A stretch of 33,678 bases of DNA. It comes from DAIDKA01 sp035503515 (GTDB lineage: Bacteria; Pseudomonadota; Gammaproteobacteria; Steroidobacterales; Steroidobacteraceae). The DNA lies in assembly GCA_035503515.1 (NCBI GenBank), contig DATJTJ010000020.1, positions 1-33,678 on the forward strand, given 5' to 3'. Numbering within the stretch: position 1 is the stretch's first letter; each line of letters begins with the position of its first letter. Shown here in pieces: positions 18,824 through 28,679 of the stretch. The position numbers were made by a program, and so were the translations under genes. The notes beneath the pieces were generated by a model. It searched no databases. It was not told the origin of the DNA and saw nothing but the letters and a program-made list of their open reading frames with translations.

Positions 18824-19217
18824 GGCGTTTGGCGGCCTTGGCTTTGGGCTTGGGTGCGCTCTTGCGCTTGGTCTTGCCGACCGGCTTCGCGGCCGGTTTG
18901 TCCGCCGCGGCGGGCTTGGACTCGGTCTTGCTCTCGGTGGGCTTGCTCTCCGCCTTGCCCTCGGTGGCGGGCTTGTCGGCGGGCTTGGAATCCGTACCCT
19001 CGCTGTCGCCGGCGAGGTTGCGTTTGGATTCCTTGTCGGACTTGAAGTCGGTTTCGTACCAGCCCCCGCCCTTGAGACGGAACACGGGAGCGGAAATCAG
19101 CTTCTTCAAGGTGTTCTTACCGCAGGACGGACACTTCTTCAGAGGCGCATCAGTGATCTTCTGCATGACCTCCGAGTAGAACTTGCAGCTCGCGCACTCG
19201 TATTCGTAGAACGGCAT
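18813..19217 (-). CDS. FmdB-family zinc ribbon protein with long basic tail
   Basis: The first 70 residues form the FmdB/CxxC_CxxC_SSSS zinc ribbon: MPFYEYECASC, then CPSCG about 20 residues later, and GGGWYETDF. The remaining half of the 134-aa protein is a low-complexity tail of Lys, Pro, Ala, Ser, Thr and Glu with SKPTESKTESKP repeats, ending in a basic stretch (KRKSAPKPKAKAAKRRGR). The tail may bind nucleic acid or ribosomes. A GAAGG site precedes the ATG. It is the first gene of fmdB-DUF502-aspS. The family role is unproven. Confidence 0.88.
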   Translation of the reverse strand: MPFYEYECASCKFYSEVMQKITDAPLKKCPSCGKNTLKKLISAPVFRLKGGGWYETDFKSDKESKRNLAGDSEGTDSKPADKPATEGKAESKPTESKTESKPAAADKPAAKPVGKTKRKSAPKPKAKAAKRRGR

Positions 19218-19248
19218 GGACCTTCGCTTCGGACGTTCCGGAGGGGCA

Positions 19249-19254
19249 AGTATA
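19249..19254 (-). promoter_or_regulatory. Candidate -10 element before the fmdB-like gene
   Basis: TATACT on minus lies in the 41-base gap after the clpB stop, about 31 bases before the ATG. A convincing -35 is not seen. Confidence 0.3.
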
Positions 19255-19258
19255 CAGG

Positions 19259-21849
<2,591 letters not shown>

Positions 21850-21853
<4 letters not shown>

Positions 21854-21876
21854 GGGGCATCCCTCGAATTCTCAAG
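21850..21876 (-). promoter_or_regulatory. Sigma32-like heat-shock promoter over the clpB start
   Basis: CTTGAG (21876-21871), a 13-base spacer, then CCCCATGC (21857-21850) fits the heat-shock consensus CTTGAA-N13-CCCCATnT at nearly every position. The ATG of the -10 is the clpB start codon at 21853, so a transcript from here would begin close to the second ATG at 21847. Confidence 0.45.
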
Positions 21877-22677
21877 TTATCTGCCCACGTTTGTGGGGGT
21901 CTGAAGCAGCCAGATCAAGGCCGCCATGCGCCCGGTGCGCCCATCGCGGCGGTACGAAAAGAAGTGCTCGGCATCGGCAAACGTGCACCAGTGACCCCCC
22001 TGAACGTCGGTCACTCCGACCTGCGCCAGCCGCCACCTTGCCAGTGCCACGAGGTCGCAGTACCAGCGGCCCCGGCCCGTGGGAGCGAAGGCCGCCTCCA
22101 CCGCCGCAGCGCCCGTGCGGGCCGCCCCGATGAAGGCTTCGCGGACCTCGGGGCCGACCTCGAAATGCTTGCGGCCGATACCGGGGCCGATCCAGGCGAG
22201 CAGCTGCCCGGGGTGCACCCCCAGGGCGCGCACGGTGTTTTCCAGGACCCCGGCCGCGAGCCCCCGCCAGCCGGCATGGGCGGCTCCCACCACCGACCCG
22301 TCGCGTGCGGCGAACAGGACCGGCAGGCAGTCGGCGACCTGGATCACGCAGACCCGCCCGGGACGGGACGTGACCACGGCATCGGCTCCGGCCGCGGGCA
22401 GCTCATCGGCGAGCAAGCGCACCACATGGTTGCCGTGCACCTGCGACAGCCAGGCGGGCTCCCCCGGCAGTTCGAAGGCAGCGGCGATCCGTCCGCGGTT
22501 CTCGGCCACGGCCTCGGGATCATCCTGGACATGGGCCCCCACGTTCAGGGAGGCGCAGGGTGCAACGCTGACCCCGCCGCCGCGCAGGGTGAACACGGCC
22601 CGGACGCAATCGGGGGCCGCCCAGTCCGGGTTCAGCCAGGGCACGCCCGGAGCGGCGCTAGCGTCGGGCCCGGACAT
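21877..22677 (-). CDS. pgeF: PgeF/YfiH purine nucleoside phosphorylase (laccase-domain)
   Basis: A 266-aa member of the YfiH (former polyphenol oxidase) family. Members have been assigned purine nucleoside phosphorylase/adenosine deaminase activity and removal of mis-incorporated serine from peptidoglycan precursors. The zinc ligands are His81 (SQVHGNH), Cys117 (VADCLPV) and His134 (GAAHAGWRG), with spacing identical to E. coli YfiH. The ATG at 22677 is chosen because upstream sequence in this frame is only rluD in another phase; it overlaps the rluD end by 20 bases. The stop lies 23 bases before clpB. Confidence 0.93.
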   Translation of the reverse strand: MSGPDASAAPGVPWLNPDWAAPDCVRAVFTLRGGGVSVAPCASLNVGAHVQDDPEAVAENRGRIAAAFELPGEPAWLSQVHGNHVVRLLADELPAAGADAVVTSRPGRVCVIQVADCLPVLFAARDGSVVGAAHAGWRGLAAGVLENTVRALGVHPGQLLAWIGPGIGRKHFEVGPEVREAFIGAARTGAAAVEAAFAPTGRGRWYCDLVALARWRLAQVGVTDVQGGHWCTFADAEHFFSYRRDGRTGRMAALIWLLQTPTNVGR

Positions 22678-23662
22678 GGGCGTGGGAGGCGGCTGCCGCC
22701 GCGGCATGGGCCCGCTGGTCCGCGGCCAGCGCGGCAAGCAAGGCCCGCATGTCGGCCGGGAGCGGCGCCGTCCAGGACAGCATCTCGCCGGTGAAGGGAT
22801 GCTCCAGACCCAGTTCCGCCGCGTGCAGGGCCTGGCGACCGAAGCCATCCAGCGCCGACCGCAATGCCTCGGAGGCGCCGGGGGGATAGCGTTTTCGCGA
22901 GCCGTACACCGGGTCGCCCACGACGGGATGTCCGACATGCGCCAGGTGCACCCGGATCTGGTGGGTCCGGCCGGTCTCGAGCTGGGCCAGGACCTCGGTA
23001 TGGGCGCGGAACCGCTCGATGATGCGCAGGTGGGTGACGGCGGGGCGGCCGTCGGACCGCACCGCCATTTTGGTGCGCGCCGAGCGGTGCCGGCCGATCG
23101 GCTCATCGACGGTCCGCCCCCCGGTCAGCACCCCGACGCACACCGCGACGTAGCGGCGCTCGATCTCGCGCGCCGCGAGCTGCGCGACCAGCGCCGTATG
23201 CGCCTCCAGAGTGCGGGCGACCACCATCAGCCCGCTGGTGTCCTTGTCCAGGCGGTGGATCAGGCCCGCCCGGGGCACCCGCGCCAGCGCCGGATCCAGT
23301 CCCAGCAGCGCGTTCTGCAGCGTCCGGGTGGGATTGCCGGCCCCCGGGTGCACGACCAGGCCCGCCGGTTTGTCGATGACGCGCAGGGCCTCGTCTTCAT
23401 AGACGACGGTCACCGGCAGCGATTCGGCGCCGACCGTGGTTGCGGCGGGCAGCTGCGCCCGGATGCGGACCTGTTCTCCGCCCAGGACCTTGTCCCGGGC
23501 GCGGGGCACGGCCCCGTTCACCTGCACCTCTCCCGCCTCGATCCAGCGCTGCAGCCGCTGCCTGGAATACTGGGGCAGCAGCCGGGCCAGGGCCTGGTCC
23601 AGGCGCATCCCGGCCAGGTCTGCCGGGATACCGATCTCGTGGGTGCGGAACTCGACCGTCAA
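22658..23662 (-). CDS. rluD: Large-subunit rRNA pseudouridine synthase RluD
   Basis: Makes pseudouridines in helix 69 of 23S rRNA. The 334-aa protein has an N-terminal S4 RNA-binding domain (MRLDQALARLLPQYSRQRLQRWI) and the catalytic domain with GLIHRLDKDTSG (Asp139 nucleophile) and LLETGRTHQIRVH-type motif as LETGRTHQIRVHL. The start is a TTG with AGGA upstream; no ATG or GTG gives a better N-terminus. The C-terminus carries an Ala/His-rich stretch after the domain. It is divergent from bamD, with pgeF and clpB downstream: the E. coli arrangement. Confidence 0.95.
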   Translation of the reverse strand: MTVEFRTHEIGIPADLAGMRLDQALARLLPQYSRQRLQRWIEAGEVQVNGAVPRARDKVLGGEQVRIRAQLPAATTVGAESLPVTVVYEDEALRVIDKPAGLVVHPGAGNPTRTLQNALLGLDPALARVPRAGLIHRLDKDTSGLMVVARTLEAHTALVAQLAAREIERRYVAVCVGVLTGGRTVDEPIGRHRSARTKMAVRSDGRPAVTHLRIIERFRAHTEVLAQLETGRTHQIRVHLAHVGHPVVGDPVYGSRKRYPPGASEALRSALDGFGRQALHAAELGLEHPFTGEMLSWTAPLPADMRALLAALAADQRAHAAAAAASHAHVRARR

Positions 23663-23693
23663 GCAACAGTCCTAGTGCTGATCGCGAATTGGC

Positions 23694-23699
23694 TATACT
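23694..23699 (+). promoter_or_regulatory. Candidate -10 element of bamD
   Basis: TATACT in the bamD/rluD divergent gap, with the predicted mRNA start around 23706. The string TGGCTATACT recurs before the DUF1592-family gene. No clear -35. Confidence 0.35.
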
Positions 23700-23700
23700 G

Positions 23701-23716
23701 GCTGGCTACGGCCAGC
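23701..23716 (+). other. UACG-tetraloop hairpin at the predicted bamD mRNA 5' end
   Basis: GCTGGC and GCCAGC enclose TACG with a C-G closing pair, the very stable cUACGg tetraloop type. It begins two bases after the -10 candidate, so it would sit at or near the transcript start. Confidence 0.4.
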
Positions 23717-23750
23717 GAGCCTTGAGCAACCATTGGGGGCCTTTTACAAC

Positions 23751-24575
23751 ATGTCTGCTAGCGGCCTTGGCCACAGTCTGGCCAGCAATGTGGTCCGTGG
23801 CCTGATCCTCGCATTGTGCATCACTTCGGTCCTGCTGACGGGGTGTGAGTCCAGCCGCGAGCGCAAGTTACTGAATTCCAATCCCGCGGCCATCTACAAG
23901 GTTGCGCACGATCGCATGGAGAACGGTGACTACAAGTCGGCCATCAAGCTGATGGAGGCCCTGACGGCCCGGTTCCCCTTCACCGAGCAGGCCCGCCAGT
24001 CGCACCTGGACCTGATCTACTGCTACTACAAGGACGGCGAAGACGAGTCGGCCACCGATGCCGCGGATACCTTCATCCGCGAGAACCCGATCAATCCGCG
24101 CGTCGACTACGCCTATTACGTCAAGGGGCTGGTCGACTTCGAACGCACGCCCAACCTGCTGGAGCGCTGGTTCCACGCCGACCTGACCAAGCGTCCGCCG
24201 GTCACGGCCCGCAAGTCCTTCGAGTCCTTCCGGCACGTCGTGCAGTCCTTTCCGAAGAGCATCTACGCGCACGACTCGCTGCAGCGCATGATCTACCTGC
24301 GCAACCGGCTTGCCGAATACGACGTGCACGTGGCGCAGTACTACATGCAGCGCGGCGCCTACGTCGGGGCCGCCCAGCGCGCCGCCGAAACCATCGAACA
24401 GTTCGACGGCGCACCCGAAACCGAGCAGGCGCTGAAGATCCTGATCGCCGCCAACGAGCGCCTCGGCCTCAATGACAAGGCCGAGGAGGCCCGCAAGGTC
24501 TACGCCGACAACTTCAGCGGCAAGACCCCCAATCTCAAGGCGGAGAAGGACCGCCACTGGTGGCAGTTCTTCTAG
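23751..24575 (+). CDS. bamD: Outer-membrane assembly lipoprotein BamD
   Basis: Essential lipoprotein of the BAM complex that inserts beta-barrel proteins into the outer membrane. The 274-aa product has a lipoprotein signal with lipobox LLTGC, the modified Cys followed by ESS. TPR-like helical repeats follow, seen in NGDYKSAIKLMEAL, RFPFTEQARQSHLDLIYCYY, FPKSIYAHDSLQRMIYLRNRLAEYDVHVAQYY and RGAYVGAAQRAAETI. The ATG at 23751 gives a normal signal length; a TTG at 23733 would add six residues. It is divergent from rluD and ends 12 bases from convergent nadE. Confidence 0.96.
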   Translation: MSASGLGHSLASNVVRGLILALCITSVLLTGCESSRERKLLNSNPAAIYKVAHDRMENGDYKSAIKLMEALTARFPFTEQARQSHLDLIYCYYKDGEDESATDAADTFIRENPINPRVDYAYYVKGLVDFERTPNLLERWFHADLTKRPPVTARKSFESFRHVVQSFPKSIYAHDSLQRMIYLRNRLAEYDVHVAQYYMQRGAYVGAAQRAAETIEQFDGAPETEQALKILIAANERLGLNDKAEEARKVYADNFSGKTPNLKAEKDRHWWQFF

Positions 24576-24587
24576 CGGCCGGACCTG

Positions 24588-26225
24588 CTAGCGACGGTAG
24601 CCGTTGGTGATGGGGTAGCGCCAGTCCCGGCCGAAGGCGCGGCGGCTGACGCGCACGCCCGGCGGCGCCTGGCGCCGCTTGTACTCGTTGCGCTTCACCA
24701 GATCCAGCACCCGCCCGATCGTGCTGCGGTCGAAGCCACGCGCCTGGATCTGGTCCACGGACAGGTCCTCCTCGATGAAGGCCTCGAGGATGGGGTCCAG
24801 GATCTCGTAGGGCGGCAGTGAATCCGAGTCCTTCTGGTCCGGCCGCAGTTCGGCCGAGGGCGGCCGCTCGATCACCCGCCGCGGAATCACTTCGCGGTCC
24901 CGGTTGCAGTACGCCGCCAGTTTGTAGACCAGGAGCTTGCTGCAGTCCTTGATCGGCGCGAACCCGCCGGCCATGTCGCCGTACAGGGTCGCGTAACCCA
25001 CGGCCATTTCACTCTTGTTGCCGGTGGTGAGCAGCATGCGGCCGGTCTTGTTGGAGATCCCCATCAGCAGCAGCATCCGGCAGCGCGACTGGATGTTCTC
25101 CTCGGTGGTGTCGGGGCTGCGTCCTTCGAACTCGCCGGCCAGCGCCGCGAGCGTCGCCTCGAACATGCCTTCGATCGGAATGACGCTGTAGTGCACGCCC
25201 ATGCCGCGGGCCTGCAGGGCGGCATCATCCAGGCTCATCCCGGCGGTATAGCGCGACGGCATCATCACGGCGTGGATGCGTTCGGGACCCAGGGCGTCGG
25301 CGGCGATCGCGAGCGTCAGCGCCGAATCGACGCCGCCGGAGAGGCCCATGACCACGCCGGGAAACCCGTGCTTGGTCACGTAGTCGCGCACGCCCAGGAC
25401 CAGGGCCTGATAGACGCTGGCCACATCCGGCAGTTCCGGTGCGATGCTGCCCGGCACCGGCACCACGCGGCCGTCACGGCGCGCGAATTCGACGAGGTAG
25501 GTGCCTTCCTCGAAGGCCGGCGCGCGCATCACGACAACGCCTGCGGCATCCATGACGAAGGAGTTGCCGTCGAACACCAGCTCGTCCTGGCCCCCGAACA
25601 TGTTGACGTAGGCGACCGGCAGCCTGACATCGGCGATGCGCTCGCGCACGACCTGCTCGCGCTCCGCCTGCTTGTGCACTTCGAACGGGGAGGCATTGAT
25701 GATGACCAGCAGTTCGGCACCCGCCTCCCGCGCCTGGCGTGCAGCCTCGCGCTCCCAGATGTCCTCACAGACGAGCAGCCCGATGCGGAATCCCCGATGG
25801 CTGCACACCGTGGCCTCGCTGCCGGCCCGGAAGTAGCGCTTTTCGTCGAACACCTTGTAGTTGGGCAATTCGCGCTTGCGGTGGTTGGCGACGAGCGCCC
25901 CGTCGCGCAGCAGTGCCGCGGAATTGTAGATGTCGTGGCCGACGTATTCGGGGTAACCGACGATGACGGCCGTGTCTGCCACGGCATCGCGCACCGCCGC
26001 CAGGGCCCGGTCGATGGCCTGGCGGAAACCCCCATGGAACAGCAAATCCTCCGGCGGATACCCGGACAGGGCGAGTTCGGGAAAGACCAGCAGATCCGGT
26101 GCGGGTCCGCCGGCCGCCCCGGCCCGGGACATCGATTCGATGACCCGCGTGGCGTTGCCCTGGGCATCTCCGACCAGGAAATTGAGCTGCGCCAGGCCGA
26201 TGCGCAGCCGCTGTTCGCTGTTCAT
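24588..26225 (-). CDS. nadE: Glutamine-dependent NAD+ synthetase
   Basis: Last step of NAD synthesis: amidates nicotinate adenine dinucleotide using glutamine. The 545-aa protein has an N-terminal nitrilase-type glutaminase domain with Glu in FPELALSGYPPEDLL, Lys in HRKRELPNYKVFDE and Cys in LLVCEDIWE. The C-terminal synthetase domain has the PP-loop SGGVDSAL and the conserved TTGNKSEMAVGYATLYGDMAGG. It starts 12 bases after sucD and is probably in the sucCD operon. With pncC also present, the window holds two NAD-related genes, though far apart. Confidence 0.97.
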   Translation of the reverse strand: MNSEQRLRIGLAQLNFLVGDAQGNATRVIESMSRAGAAGGPAPDLLVFPELALSGYPPEDLLFHGGFRQAIDRALAAVRDAVADTAVIVGYPEYVGHDIYNSAALLRDGALVANHRKRELPNYKVFDEKRYFRAGSEATVCSHRGFRIGLLVCEDIWEREAARQAREAGAELLVIINASPFEVHKQAEREQVVRERIADVRLPVAYVNMFGGQDELVFDGNSFVMDAAGVVVMRAPAFEEGTYLVEFARRDGRVVPVPGSIAPELPDVASVYQALVLGVRDYVTKHGFPGVVMGLSGGVDSALTLAIAADALGPERIHAVMMPSRYTAGMSLDDAALQARGMGVHYSVIPIEGMFEATLAALAGEFEGRSPDTTEENIQSRCRMLLLMGISNKTGRMLLTTGNKSEMAVGYATLYGDMAGGFAPIKDCSKLLVYKLAAYCNRDREVIPRRVIERPPSAELRPDQKDSDSLPPYEILDPILEAFIEEDLSVDQIQARGFDRSTIGRVLDLVKRNEYKRRQAPPGVRVSRRAFGRDWRYPITNGYRR

Positions 26226-26237
26226 GAGGCCACGCGC

Positions 26238-27392
26238 TTACCTGCCGCGGCGACCGCGGCCCTGGCGGGTAGGTGACTTCTTTTTCGCTGGCGGCCGCCT
26301 GGCCGGCTTCGATCGGGCTTTCACCGCGGCCTTGCGGGGCGCGGCCGGCCTCGGCCGGGAAGCCGGCCTTGCGGCCTTCGCCCGGGCTTTGGCCTTGGGC
26401 TTCGGCTTCGATCCGGCGGCCGGGGCGGCCGGCCCGGCGGGGGACTTCGCCGCCGTCAGCCGCGCCGTGCCGCGGGCCAGTACCGGCGGCAGTCCGCCGG
26501 TGGGCTGGCGGCGGGGACGCCGGGTGCGCAGCAGTTCCGCCATGGCCGAGCCGAGCTGCGCCGGGGATTTCACGGTGCGTACGCCTGCGGCCTCCAGGGC
26601 CGCGAACTTGTCGGCCGCGGTGCCCTTGCCGCCGGCCACGATGGCGCCGGCATGGCCCATGCGCTTGCCGGGCGGAGCCGTGACGCCTGCGATGTAGGCC
26701 ACGACCGGCTTGGTCACGAAGCGGCGGATGAACTGCGCGCCGGCTTCCTCGTCACTGCCGCCGATCTCGCCCACCATGATGATGCCTTCGGTGCGCGGAT
26801 CGCGCTCGAACAGCTCCAGCACGTCGACGAAGTTCATGCCGCGCACGGGGTCGCCGCCGATGCCGACGCAGGTGCTCTGGCCGAGACCCTCGTGGGTGGT
26901 CTGGAATACGGCCTCGTAGGTGAGCGTGCCCGAGCGCGACACGATGCCTACCGCTCCCTTCTTATGAATGAAGCCCGGCATGATGCCGATCTTGCACTCC
27001 TCGGGGGTGATCACACCGGGGCAGTTGGGTCCGACCAGTCGCGTGGCCGTACCGGCCAGTCCCGCCTTCACCCGCACCATGTCGTTGACGGGGATACCCT
27101 CGGTGATGCAGACCACGAGCTCGATGCCGGCGTCCGCGGCCTCGAGGATGGCGTCGGCGGCGAACGGCGCCGGCACATAGATCATGCTGACGGTGGCGCC
27201 GGTGGCGCGCACCGCCTCATCCACGGTGTTGAACACCGGCTGCCCGAGGTGGGTGCTGCCGCCGCGGCCCGGGGTGGTGCCGCCGACCAGCCTGGTGCCG
27301 TAGGCCAGGCATTGCTCGGAGTGGAACGTGCCCTGTTTGCCCGTGAATCCCTGGCAGATCACCCGGGTGTTCTTGTCGATAAGAATGCTCAT
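26238..27392 (-). CDS. sucD: Succinyl-CoA synthetase alpha subunit with basic C-terminal tail
   Basis: Alpha subunit of the TCA-cycle enzyme that interconverts succinyl-CoA and succinate with nucleotide triphosphate formation. Residues 1-290 are a normal SucD. They include the CoA-binding Rossmann part (GFTGKQGTFHSEQ), VGPNCPGVITP, GIGGDPV, and the phosphorylated His247 in GKRMGHAGAIV. The protein then runs on for about 94 residues of low-complexity Lys/Arg/Ala/Pro/Ser sequence (for example SKPKPKAKARAKAARPASRP and PAKKKSPTRQGRGRRGR). This resembles bacterial histone-H1-like tails and is absent from the roughly 290-aa family standard. The reading frame is open and ends in TAA 12 bases before nadE, so this is not a frameshift into noise. 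An AAAGG site precedes the ATG, 6 bases after sucC. Confidence 0.95.
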   Translation of the reverse strand: MSILIDKNTRVICQGFTGKQGTFHSEQCLAYGTRLVGGTTPGRGGSTHLGQPVFNTVDEAVRATGATVSMIYVPAPFAADAILEAADAGIELVVCITEGIPVNDMVRVKAGLAGTATRLVGPNCPGVITPEECKIGIMPGFIHKKGAVGIVSRSGTLTYEAVFQTTHEGLGQSTCVGIGGDPVRGMNFVDVLELFERDPRTEGIIMVGEIGGSDEEAGAQFIRRFVTKPVVAYIAGVTAPPGKRMGHAGAIVAGGKGTAADKFAALEAAGVRTVKSPAQLGSAMAELLRTRRPRRQPTGGLPPVLARGTARLTAAKSPAGPAAPAAGSKPKPKAKARAKAARPASRPRPAAPRKAAVKARSKPARRPPAKKKSPTRQGRGRRGR

Positions 27393-27398
27393 CGGATT

Positions 27399-28565
27399 TC
27401 AACCTTTCTTGGCGAGCGATACGGCCTTGCGGGCCGCATCGGTCAGATCCCCCGCCGGGGTGATCGTAAGTCCGCTCTGCGCCAGCATTTCGCGTGCCTG
27501 GGTCGCATTGGTGCCCTCCAGCCGCACGACCACCGGCACCTTGACGCCGACGTGCTTGACGGCATTGATGACGCCTTCGGCGATCAGGTCGCAGCGCACG
27601 ATGCCGCCGAAGATGTTGACCAGGATCGCCTGCACGTTGGGATTGGAGAGGATCAGCTGGAATGCCGCCGTGACCCGTTCGCTGGTGGCACCGCCACCCA
27701 CGTCGAGGAAGTTCGCGGGCTTGCCGCCGTGCAGCTTGATCAGGTCCATGGTGGCCATCGCGAGCCCCGCGCCGTTCACCATGCAGGCGATGTTGCCATC
27801 GAGGGAAACGTAGTTGAGGTCGTGCTCGGCGGCGCGACGCTCCATGGCGTCTTCCTGGGCCGTATCACGCTCGGCCGCGAGCGCCGGCTGCCGGAACAGC
27901 GCGTTGTCGTCGATGTTGATCTTGGCATCCAGCGCCAGCAGCTCCCCGGCCCGGGTGACGATCAGGGGGTTGATCTCCACCAGGCTCGCATCGCGTTCGA
28001 GATACAGCTGGTACAGGGCGACGGCGATCTTCTGGAAGGCGGCGATCTGCGGACCTTCGAAACCCAGGGCAAAGGCGAGCTTGCGGCACTGGTAGGGCTG
28101 CAGGCCCGCGGCGGGATGCACGCTCACCGTCACGATCTTCTGCGGCGTGTGCGCCGCGACCTCTTCGATGTCCATGCCGCCGGCCACGGAGGCGATCAGC
28201 GCGATGCGGCCCCTGTCGCGGTTGAGCGTCAGCGACAGGTACAGCTCGCGCGCGATCTCGGAACCGGTTTCGACATAGACCTTGTCGATGGGCAGGCCTT
28301 CGGCGCCGGTCTGCGGAGTGACCAGGCGCTGTCCGAGCATGCCGGCCGCGGCGGCACGCACCGCCTCCAGGTCGCGAACGACTTTCACGCCCCCGGCCTT
28401 GCCGCGACCACCCGCATGGACCTGCGCCTTCACGACCCAGATCGGACCACCCAAAGCCTGCGCGGCCGCGACGGCCTCCTCGGGGCTGCCCGCGACCTGG
28501 CCGGCGGGCACCGGAATGCCAAAGCTGCGAAAGACGTCCTTCGCCTGATACTCATGCAAGTTCAT
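27399..28565 (-). CDS. sucC: Succinyl-CoA synthetase beta subunit
   Basis: ATP-grasp beta subunit that binds nucleotide and partners SucD. The 388-aa length is identical to the E. coli protein. Family motifs are the start MNLHEYQAKDVFRSFGIPVP, VVKAQVHAGGRGKAGGVK, LVEINPLIVT, LDGNIACMVNGAGLAMATMD, NFLDVGGGA and NIFGGIVRCD. The ATG at 28565 is clear from the family; sequence further upstream in this frame is only the antisense of pilS. First gene of sucC-sucD-nadE. The 114-base gap to divergent pilS holds no promoter I can name with confidence. Confidence 0.98.
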   Translation of the reverse strand: MNLHEYQAKDVFRSFGIPVPAGQVAGSPEEAVAAAQALGGPIWVVKAQVHAGGRGKAGGVKVVRDLEAVRAAAAGMLGQRLVTPQTGAEGLPIDKVYVETGSEIARELYLSLTLNRDRGRIALIASVAGGMDIEEVAAHTPQKIVTVSVHPAAGLQPYQCRKLAFALGFEGPQIAAFQKIAVALYQLYLERDASLVEINPLIVTRAGELLALDAKINIDDNALFRQPALAAERDTAQEDAMERRAAEHDLNYVSLDGNIACMVNGAGLAMATMDLIKLHGGKPANFLDVGGGATSERVTAAFQLILSNPNVQAILVNIFGGIVRCDLIAEGVINAVKHVGVKVPVVVRLEGTNATQAREMLAQSGLTITPAGDLTDAARKAVSLAKKG

Positions 28566-28679
28566 GCTTGCCAGTGACCTTTTGGGAATGGAGAAACTCG
28601 TTATTGTGCCAAAGATGCTACAGTCGCGCCCGCGCATGAGCAGGGGTTGCGACAGGCATACCATTCGGGAGCGTAGCTG

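Noticed and set aside
22678..23106. In-frame upstream extension of pgeF
   Set aside because: It is rluD read in another frame; YfiH proteins start near the ATG at 22677.
28590..28612. Sigma54 promoter before sucC (TGGCAC)
   Set aside because: The -12 GC element is missing at the required spacing.
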